In this document: positions 1-5,561 of the stretch, in pieces
Layout: every line of letters begins with the position of its first letter
Numbering within the stretch: the stretch's first letter is position 1
NCBI GenBank assembly: GCA_902520575.1
Contig: CABYOG010000055.1
Location: 1-5,561, forward strand
Length of the DNA: 5,561 nt
Direction of reading: 5' to 3'
Source: an uncultured SAR116 cluster alpha proteobacterium
GTDB lineage: Bacteria > Pseudomonadota > Alphaproteobacteria > Puniceispirillales > Puniceispirillaceae
The notes under the pieces: model-generated
Told to the model about the DNA's origin: nothing
Databases searched by the model: none
Seen by the model: only the letters and a program-made list of their open reading frames with translations
Program-made: the position numbers and the translations under genes

Positions 1-1
1 T

Positions 2-1480
2 AGGCTGGTTTATCTGTCTGCTGAAGCCCGGGCAGACGGGGTTCAGGCCGGATTATCTGCGGCTGATGCGCGGGCCCGGCATCCTGATATGCGCTTTGCG
101 CCAGTTGACCACAATGCAGATCAGGCCCTGTTGACAGCTTTTGCACGATGGGCGTTCCGGTACAGCCCTGTCACTGGTATTGATGCTAATGGTTTGGGGA
201 TTTGGATTGAGGCAACAGGGGCTAGCCATCTGTTTGCCCACGCTACAGATTTTCATGATACAGACGCTGATGATACGGATAGTGGGCTGAGAGCGATGTG
301 TGCTGATCTGTATCGTCAGATCAGCCAGACAGGCTTGCGTGCATCGATTGCCAGCGCGTCAACTTTTGGGGCGGCTTTTGCACTGGCACATTACCATCGG
401 GATGTATCTGCCCAGCCGGTACATGCACCTGCCCGCCGTGCCCGGATGCGGGAGGCTCTTGCTGACCTACCGCTGGCAGCCTTGCGATTGCCGCTAGATA
501 TATTACATGCGCTCAGCCAGGCAGGCTTGCGGCAAATAAGCCATTTGTATCCGCTTGGTCGGGCGGATCTGACAGCTCGGTTTGGCCCGGATGTGGTTCT
601 GCGTTACAGCCAGCTTTTTGGGGATCAGCCTGACAGCCAGACACCAGTTCAGCCGGTTCAACCTGTGTCTGTCACAAAAATCTGGGCAGAACCGGTCATG
701 GGCTATGAGGCCTTATGTCATATGGTCAGTCAACTGACAGCAGAAATGGCAGAGAGGCTTCTTAATGCTGAACTGGCCGCCCGGTCTTTTGAGCTGGGCT
801 GGCAGCGCACAGATGGTCAGGTCAGCTGTTTGCTTTTCCGCTTGTCACGGCCGGGTCGGCGTGAACAAACCTTACAGCGGTTGATGGCAGGGGCAGCTGA
901 AAAAATTGATGCGGAATTTGGTGTGGAATACAGCTGGATACAGGCGCATGAACTAATGGTTGATGTTCCTGTGACGGCTCTTCTGGGGACAGATCAAGAC
1001 AGTCTGCAGGCAAGTCAGGTCAGTGATATGGTTGATATCTTGGCTGCCCGGCTGGGGCCAGACAAGGTTCAGCGTGTTGTCAGCCAATCAGACTGGCATA
1101 TCGCTGACAGCCAGGCCTATCAGCCGGTTGCAGATGTAACAGATAAAACAGGTCAGTGGTCTATGCCTGTTTTGGCTGGTTTGGCATCGCCGCGTCCGGT
1201 TCGTCTTTTGGATAGGCCCGAACCGGTAAAAGTTGTGGCAATGATGCCGGATCATCCGCCAGCAATGATCCGCTGGCGGCATTATAACTGGACAGTATTG
1301 CGGGCAACAGGCCCTGAACGGGTTGGCCCCCGCTGGTGGGATCCGAAAAGGACAGACAGATTATCACGTGATTATTACCGGGTTGAGGTTGAAGATGGTC
1401 GTCGGTTATGGCTGTGCCGTGAAGGCCTTGTTGAACGCGGTGATGAGGTCAGTTGGTTTATATATGGGCTGTTCAGCTGA
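2..1480 (+). CDS. imuB: ImuB, inactive Y-family DNA polymerase homologue (5' partial)
   Basis: The reading frame is open from base 2 to the TGA at 1478-1480 (492 codons in view). The ATG at 89 is internal: the 29 codons before it already match the family (LVYLSAEARADGVQAGLSAADAR), so the true start lies left of the window, probably about 40 codons away. ImuB is the non-catalytic Y-family hub of the SOS mutasome, joining ImuA, DnaE2 and the beta clamp at stalled forks in the cytoplasm. Visible parts: the palm end with EATGASHLF (209-235); a helix-hairpin-helix/thumb region with LPLAALRLP and RADLTARFG (about 460-590); a little-finger-like region (about 690-960); and the C-terminal ImuB-type tail with GPRWWDP, RDYYRVEVEDGRRLWL and a terminal WFIYGLFS (about 1310-1477). 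The Y-family catalytic Asp-Glu pair appears replaced by Leu-Gly, as expected for a pseudo-polymerase. An acidic stretch (DFHDTDADDTD, 248-280) follows the palm motif. The gene overlaps dnaE2 by one base, so they form one operon. The family assignment is firm; interaction roles come from studied homologues. Confidence 0.95.
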   Translation, partial: RLVYLSAEARADGVQAGLSAADARARHPDMRFAPVDHNADQALLTAFARWAFRYSPVTGIDANGLGIWIEATGASHLFAHATDFHDTDADDTDSGLRAMCADLYRQISQTGLRASIASASTFGAAFALAHYHRDVSAQPVHAPARRARMREALADLPLAALRLPLDILHALSQAGLRQISHLYPLGRADLTARFGPDVVLRYSQLFGDQPDSQTPVQPVQPVSVTKIWAEPVMGYEALCHMVSQLTAEMAERLLNAELAARSFELGWQRTDGQVSCLLFRLSRPGRREQTLQRLMAGAAEKIDAEFGVEYSWIQAHELMVDVPVTALLGTDQDSLQASQVSDMVDILAARLGPDKVQRVVSQSDWHIADSQAYQPVADVTDKTGQWSMPVLAGLASPRPVRLLDRPEPVKVVAMMPDHPPAMIRWRHYNWTVLRATGPERVGPRWWDPKRTDRLSRDYYRVEVEDGRRLWLCREGLVERGDEVSWFIYGLFS

Positions 1481-1482
1481 TG
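1478..1482 (+). promoter_or_regulatory. TGATG stop/start overlap coupling imuB to dnaE2
   Basis: The imuB stop TGA (1478-1480) shares its A with the dnaE2 ATG (1480-1482). No convincing Shine-Dalgarno sequence lies just upstream of that ATG; the only GAGG (1444-1447) is more than 30 bases away. This arrangement suggests that ribosomes finishing imuB re-initiate on dnaE2, tying the two protein levels together. It also leaves no room for a dedicated dnaE2 promoter between the genes. The coupling is inferred from the layout. Confidence 0.75.
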
Positions 1483-4400
1483 ACAGACAAGATGATGTAC
1501 AGGCCGAAAGCTGTTCTAGGCTGTCAGACGAATTTCAGCTTTTTGTGTGGCGCCTCACATCCTGAAGAGCTGGTTGCTCATGCTCATCATCTGGGTTGGC
1601 AGGCTGTGGGCATTGCTGACAGATTCAGCTGTGGCGGGCTGGTGCGTGCGCATATGGCGATAAAGGATATTGCGGCTCAGAACAATCCGGATCAGAAGCC
1701 TGTCGCCAGCCTGTCTCTTGATAAGCTGATTTGCGGGGTAGGTGTCAGCCTTCATAATGGCGGTGATATTTTATGTTATTCCCGCACTCTGGATGGCTAC
1801 CACAGCCTGTGTCAGTGGTTGAGCGCAGCGATGATGCGATCAGGTCATAATAACCGCGATTTCCCGGATATGCATATCAGTGATTTGGGGCGGCTGTCTT
1901 CTGATGTGATTGTGATTACGCTGCCGCCTGTTCTGGCGGATACAGATTATCGTGAACAGGCCCGCACAATTAGGCTGTTTGCTTCAGGTGATGTATATGT
2001 TGGCGGTTATCTGATGCGTGATGGCTGTGATGAAGAACGTCTTTATCGCTTCAGCCAGGAAGCAGCGGCAGATAATTTAGGATTTGTCGCGCTTGGGCAT
2101 GTTTTATATCATCGTCCTGACCGGCGCCCGCTTGCAGATGTGCTCAGCTGTATCCGGCATAAAACCAGCCTGCCTGAAGCCGGACAGCTATTATCCCGCA
2201 ATGCTGAACGTCATCTGCTGGCCCCAGATGAGATGGCCCGCCGGTGGCAGGGCTTTGAACAAGCGTTGCAGACAGCAGATGAAATTGCCGCCAGCTGCCA
2301 GTTCAGCCTTGATGATTTACATTATGATTATCCGGCTCACGAAGGTCGGTCTGGCCGGTCTGCGATGGATGAATTAACCTGGCAAGCCCGCGAAGGGAGT
2401 CGGAAACGCTATCCTGATGGGGTGCCGGATAAGGTGAATGCCTATTTGGATAAGGAACTGGCTTTGGTGCGGAAGATGGGTTATGCCCCGTTTTTCCTAA
2501 CGGTATTTGATATTGTCCGCTTTGCCCGCAGCCGCAATATTCTGTGTCAGGGACGGGGGTCTGCTGCAAATTCAGCAATCTGCTATTGTTTGTTTATCAC
2601 ATCTGTTGATCCTGACCGTTCAGAGCCTCTGTTTGAACGGTTTGTCAGCGAGGCCCGAAATGAGCCGCCAGATATTGATGTGGATTTTGAACATAACCGG
2701 CGCGAAGAAGTCATCCAGTATATTTATCACCGGTATGGCCGGCATCGTGCAGGTCTGGCGTCATCTGTGATCACTTATAAGGGGCGCAGTGCTTTTGTTG
2801 AAGTTGCCAAGGCTTTTGGTCTCAGTCGGGATGTTCAGCGGGCTTTGTCTGGTCAGGTGTGGGGCCGCAAGAACAGCGGTTTGAATTCTGAATCACTGCG
2901 CGCAGTCGGGCTTGATGTTCAGGATCCGACTTTGCAGATGGTGGTCAGGCTGGCCCGCCAGATTCATGGATTTCCACGCCATCTCTCTCAACATGTTGGG
3001 GGATTTGTGATTGTGCAGGATCGGCTGGATAAACTGTGTGTGGTTCGGCCAGCAGCCATGCAGGGACGCAGCATCATTGAATGGGATAAAGATGATCTAG
3101 ATGCGCTGGGGCTGTTAAAAATTGATGTGCTGGCTCTGGGCATGCTCAGCTGTCTTGCCGGTGCATTTGCGCTGATGCAACGTCATTATCATATGACCCT
3201 GACACTGGCAACAATTCCGCCAGAAGATAAACGTACCTATGACATGCTCTGCCGAGGGGAATCAGTTGGTGTGTTTCAGGTGGAATCGCGGGCCCAGATG
3301 GCGATGCTGCCTCGCCTTCAGCCACGCTGTTTTCATGATCTGATCGTTCAGGTGGCAATTGTCCGCCCGGGACCTATTCAAGGAGATATGGTTCATCCTT
3401 ATCTACGTCGCCGGGCTGGTCTTGAATATGTTGACTATCCGTCTGATGAGCTGCGTTCTGTCCTTGACCGTACGCTTGGTGTACCCTTGTTTCAGGAACA
3501 GGCAATGAAAATTGCGATTGTTGGGGCTGGATTCAGCGGGGCAGAGGCAGACAGGCTCAGGCGGGCTATGGCCACCTTTCGTAAAAACGGAGATATCCAT
3601 ACGTTTTTTGATAAGATGGTGAATGGCATGATTGAACGGGGATATGATGCCGAATTTGCGCAGCGTTGTTTTAAACAAATTGAAGGGTTTGGCACATATG
3701 GATTTCCAGAGTCGCATGCCGCCAGTTTTGCACTGCTAGTTTATGCCTCAGCCTGGTTGAAATGCCATTATCCTGAGGTGTTTACATGTGCCCTGTTAAA
3801 TGCCCAGCCAATGGGATTTTACAGCCCCGCACAGCTTATTGCTGATGCGCAGCGCAGCGGGGTAGAGGTGCGGCCTGTTGATATTAATTATTCGGCATGG
3901 GACTCAACTCTTGAACTCGTCCCTCAGGCCCGTCATGCGCTGCGTTTGGGTTTGCGTCTGGTCAAAGGGTTGAATGCCGTAGAAGCAGCGCGGATAACGG
4001 CCTGCCGTAGCGAGAGTTATCAGTCTGTTGAGGATATTATTATTAGGTCAGATATTTCTGCAAAGACAATTGAGTTGATTGCAGCCGCAGATGGGTTGCG
4101 CTCATTAGGGTTGAACGCACGACAAGGGTTCTGGCAGGCCCGTAAACAGGGTCGTCTACAAATGAATAAGCTACCTTTATTTGCGCAAGCAGACAACCGG
4201 ACCAAAATTATAAAACAGGATGATGACAGCTATCTGAAACTGCCGCCCAGCTTGTTTGGTGAACAGATTGCGCAGGATTATACGGCAACAGGCCTGTCCT
4301 TAAAAGGGCATCCGGTAGACAGTCTGAAGTCCTGGTTTGAAAAAGACAGATGGCAGGGCTGCTCTGCGATTGACGAGGCGCCAAATGGGCGGCGTTTGCG

Positions 4401-4695
4401 CCTTATTGGGCTTGTTACTATGCGTCAGCGTCCTGGTACAGCTAAAGGCACAGTGTTTGTTACTATTGAAGACAGTCTGTTATCTGTGAATGTAATTGTC
4501 TGGCCGCATATTGTTGAACGGGACAGAACAGCCCTACTTGGGGCGCATCTGATGGGAGTATATGGCCGTTTGCAGCGGCAGGGTCCAATCACCCACTTTA
4601 TTGCTGAATCTGTGCACAATTGTGATTCTTATCTGGGGTTTTTACACGCTAGTGACCAACAGACCCCCCGCTTGAAAAGCCGTGATTTTCACTAG
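1480..4695 (+). CDS. dnaE2: DnaE2, error-prone DNA polymerase III alpha-like subunit
   Basis: C-family DNA polymerase that extends past lesions as the catalytic partner of ImuB/ImuA in the SOS response. The product is complete at 1071 aa, within the usual range for the family. I chose ATG 1480 because it overlaps the imuB stop; ATG 1492 or 1495 (Met5, Met6) would also leave the fold whole, while a TTG at 1453 would run further into imuB. Domains: a PHP-like domain (about residues 12-280) starting with NFSFLCGASHPEEL; the polymerase palm with GRGSAANSA (from 358) and PDIDVDFEH carrying catalytic D400 and D402; GFPRHLSQHVGGF; WDKDDLDALGLLKID with the third catalytic Asp, D549; fingers with VESRAQMAMLPRL and VRPGPIQGDMVHPYLRRR, then FGTYGFPESHAASFA; a helix-hairpin-helix ending in LRSLGLNARQGFW; a C-terminal OB fold (about 973-1051) with GLVTMRQRPGTAKG; and the DnaE2 signature SRDFH at the very end (1067-1071). 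The PHP metal ligands are largely lost, so nuclease proofreading from this domain is not expected. SOS control, if present, would act upstream of the window. Confidence 0.97.
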   Translation: MTDKMMYRPKAVLGCQTNFSFLCGASHPEELVAHAHHLGWQAVGIADRFSCGGLVRAHMAIKDIAAQNNPDQKPVASLSLDKLICGVGVSLHNGGDILCYSRTLDGYHSLCQWLSAAMMRSGHNNRDFPDMHISDLGRLSSDVIVITLPPVLADTDYREQARTIRLFASGDVYVGGYLMRDGCDEERLYRFSQEAAADNLGFVALGHVLYHRPDRRPLADVLSCIRHKTSLPEAGQLLSRNAERHLLAPDEMARRWQGFEQALQTADEIAASCQFSLDDLHYDYPAHEGRSGRSAMDELTWQAREGSRKRYPDGVPDKVNAYLDKELALVRKMGYAPFFLTVFDIVRFARSRNILCQGRGSAANSAICYCLFITSVDPDRSEPLFERFVSEARNEPPDIDVDFEHNRREEVIQYIYHRYGRHRAGLASSVITYKGRSAFVEVAKAFGLSRDVQRALSGQVWGRKNSGLNSESLRAVGLDVQDPTLQMVVRLARQIHGFPRHLSQHVGGFVIVQDRLDKLCVVRPAAMQGRSIIEWDKDDLDALGLLKIDVLALGMLSCLAGAFALMQRHYHMTLTLATIPPEDKRTYDMLCRGESVGVFQVESRAQMAMLPRLQPRCFHDLIVQVAIVRPGPIQGDMVHPYLRRRAGLEYVDYPSDELRSVLDRTLGVPLFQEQAMKIAIVGAGFSGAEADRLRRAMATFRKNGDIHTFFDKMVNGMIERGYDAEFAQRCFKQIEGFGTYGFPESHAASFALLVYASAWLKCHYPEVFTCALLNAQPMGFYSPAQLIADAQRSGVEVRPVDINYSAWDSTLELVPQARHALRLGLRLVKGLNAVEAARITACRSESYQSVEDIIIRSDISAKTIELIAAADGLRSLGLNARQGFWQARKQGRLQMNKLPLFAQADNRTKIIKQDDDSYLKLPPSLFGEQIAQDYTATGLSLKGHPVDSLKSWFEKDRWQGCSAIDEAPNGRRLRLIGLVTMRQRPGTAKGTVFVTIEDSLLSVNVIVWPHIVERDRTALLGAHLMGVYGRLQRQGPITHFIAESVHNCDSYLGFLHASDQQTPRLKSRDFH

Positions 4696-4696
4696 G

Positions 4697-4733
4697 TGTT
4701 ACAGCTGGATTATCTTATCCGGCATCTGTGACA
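4697..4733 (+). terminator. Imperfect hairpin between convergent dnaE2 and carboxypeptidase genes
   Basis: The arms TGTTACAG (4697-4704) and CTGTGACA (4726-4733) pair over 8 bases with one G-U. Continuing inward, CTGGAT (4705-4710) pairs with ATCCGG (4717-4722), also with one G-U, around a six-base loop (TATCTT). Three bases (CAT, 4723-4725) bulge on the 3' side. It begins two bases after the dnaE2 stop and runs over the last codons of the minus-strand gene. Both wobbles are G-U only in the plus-strand transcript and become A-C mismatches in the opposite one, so it suits dnaE2 better. No T-run follows on either strand, so a classical intrinsic terminator is not shown; it may instead be a 3'-end stabilising or weak bidirectional structure. 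Confidence 0.4.
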
Positions 4734-5560
4734 GATACAGGCAGGGCAATACAGGTTGACCCTGCTGATAATAAGGCTGCACAAGCTGCCCTGGCCCGGT
4801 TTTCGTCTAGATTGCGGAACCGCACACGCCATAATGGTAACCCGCCTCTGGTGACAACAGAAAGCTCAGCTGGTGTCAGATTTAGCGTATCACGTGCTGT
4901 TTGGCGGGCCTTAATCGCAGCCTTGTGAGCGGATACGCGCCTTGTGAAGCTGCCAACTTGAATAGACCAGAGCGGTGGTGGCACAGACACTTGCTGGGAC
5001 AAGGTATTTGCCAAAGGGGCAGGGGATGTGGTTTCAGCCCGCACTAATGGCCTTGAGGCAATCTTAAGGTCATTAGTGACGGGTGGTTTCTGAAACTCTG
5101 GCTGCAGATTTGCAGCTAGAAAGTTGTCTGGCCGTGATAAGGGGGTTGTAGGCAGAGGCGTCGATTTCACCTGAACAGGCTTGATTCGTTCGAACTGACG
5201 GTTAAGCAGGCTGATCATATGCTTATCACGGCTTTTGCCAGTTTTACCGCCAAAGACTACCCCAACCAGACGCACACCATTTCGCTCTGTTGTGGCAACA
5301 AGATTAAAGCCAGAGGCATTAATATACCCTGTTTTAATGCCATCTGTGCCTTTAAATTGAGTTAACAACTTGTTGTGATTTCTGAATTTACGTCCTTTCC
5401 AGTTAAAGCTGGTGCTATTGAAATATTTAAAATATTGTGGAAAGTCGCGACGAATGGCGATCCCGAGGCGTGCCATATCACGTGCCGTGCTCAGTTGCGC
5501 TTGATTAGGCAGACCAGAGGCATTTTTAAAAATTGTGCGTTTCATGCCAATAGCTTTGGC
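4715..5560 (-). CDS. Serine-type D-alanyl-D-alanine carboxypeptidase with C-terminal SPOR domain (5' partial)
   Basis: The minus-strand frame is open to the right edge and stops at TAA (4715-4717), giving the last 281 residues. The ATG at 5543-5545 is internal, because the codons before it (AKAIG) complete the conserved AKAIGMKRTIFKNASGLPN segment of the DacA/PBP5 family (peptidase S11). The enzyme removes the terminal D-Ala from peptidoglycan pentapeptides in the periplasm. Visible: STARDMARL, NHNKLL, and the third active-site motif KTG (5327-5335, fragment residue 76) in GTDGIKTGYINASGFN, then VGVVFGG. The SxxK and SxN motifs and the signal peptide lie outside the window. After about residue 128 comes a Pro/Thr/Ser-rich linker of about 70 residues, then a SPOR-type domain from WSIQVGSF (residue 198, 4967-4969) to STCIALPV, with LWRVRF as its second conserved strand. 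The usual PBP5 C-terminal beta domain and membrane-anchoring helix are not seen. SPOR domains bind glycan strands stripped of stem peptides at the septum, so a division-site role is inferred. It converges on dnaE2 with a 19-base gap. Likely dacA/dacF-type, but the paralogue cannot be named. Confidence 0.93.
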   Translation of the reverse strand, partial: AKAIGMKRTIFKNASGLPNQAQLSTARDMARLGIAIRRDFPQYFKYFNSTSFNWKGRKFRNHNKLLTQFKGTDGIKTGYINASGFNLVATTERNGVRLVGVVFGGKTGKSRDKHMISLLNRQFERIKPVQVKSTPLPTTPLSRPDNFLAANLQPEFQKPPVTNDLKIASRPLVRAETTSPAPLANTLSQQVSVPPPLWSIQVGSFTRRVSAHKAAIKARQTARDTLNLTPAELSVVTRGGLPLWRVRFRNLDENRARAACAALLSAGSTCIALPVSVTDAG

Positions 5561-5561
5561 C

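Noticed and set aside
647..659. GTTC-N5-GTTC pair resembling the alphaproteobacterial LexA box (GTTC-N7-GTTC)
   Set aside because: The spacer is 5 bases rather than 7 and the site lies inside imuB coding sequence (the PVQPVQPV codons), so it is probably a by-product of the repeated Val-Gln-Pro codons. I saw no properly spaced SOS box in the window.
1453..1479. Upstream TTG start adding nine residues to DnaE2
   Set aside because: It would extend the overlap into imuB, uses a rarer start codon, and the added residues match nothing typical of DnaE2, whereas ATG 1480 sits exactly on the imuB stop.
2303..2578. Minus-strand open frame of 91 codons opposite dnaE2
   Set aside because: It is antisense to conserved polymerase sequence including GRGSAANSA; its Pro-rich composition follows from reverse-complement codons and it shows no recognisable domain.
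2616..2640. Inverted repeat CCGTTCA...TGAACGG
   Set aside because: It has 7-base arms with an 11-base loop inside a highly conserved part of dnaE2 (DPDRSEPLFERF); the codons explain it and nothing suggests a regulatory role.
3403..3717. Minus-strand open frame of 104 codons opposite dnaE2
   Set aside because: It is antisense to the conserved fingers region of DnaE2, resembles no family I recognise, and has no ribosome binding site or gene context; it is a shadow frame.
5187..5194. Palindrome GTTCGAAC as a possible operator
   Set aside because: It is a short 8-base palindrome within the carboxypeptidase coding sequence, with no promoter context; chance is sufficient.

Overview
The window holds most of an ImuB-DnaE2 mutagenic translesion-synthesis cassette on the plus strand. 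A D-alanyl-D-alanine carboxypeptidase gene converges on it from the minus strand. The closely packed imuB-dnaE2 pair, the C-terminal SRDFH signature of DnaE2 and the SPOR-tailed carboxypeptidase point to a proteobacterium, most likely an alphaproteobacterium. Base composition looks roughly balanced, unlike the GC-rich Caulobacter or rhizobial versions. A marine or other moderate-GC alphaproteobacterial lineage (for example SAR116-like) is possible, but this is only a guess from composition and protein style.

Layout: (1) positions 2-1480, plus strand: imuB, open at the left edge and lacking roughly its first 40 codons. imuA would be expected further left, with any LexA-regulated promoter. (2) positions 1480-4695, plus strand: complete dnaE2 of 1071 aa. 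Its ATG shares one base with the imuB TGA stop (TGATG), so the two are almost certainly co-transcribed and translationally coupled. (3) positions 4696-4714: a 19-base gap between convergent stops, inside an imperfect hairpin (4697-4733) that may end transcription. (4) positions 4715-5560, minus strand: the C-terminal 281 residues of a penicillin-binding-protein-type DD-carboxypeptidase with a SPOR tail, open at the right edge. No RNA gene, CRISPR array, insertion sequence or other mobile element is visible, and no stretch over 300 bases lacks a gene.

How the genes work together: in characterised systems (Caulobacter, Mycobacterium), ImuB is a catalytically dead Y-family protein that bridges the beta clamp, ImuA (or ImuA') and DnaE2, and DnaE2 does the error-prone bypass synthesis. 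This copy fits that scheme: the DnaE2 catalytic aspartates are intact (D400, D402, D549), while ImuB lacks the Y-family acidic pair. The carboxypeptidase trims stem peptides in periplasmic peptidoglycan and is functionally unrelated.

The window is a known system rather than a new one. The points worth a second look are the near-complete loss of metal-binding PHP residues in DnaE2, the lack of a recognisable clamp-binding glutamine in ImuB where the family usually carries its motif, and the hairpin between the convergent genes.
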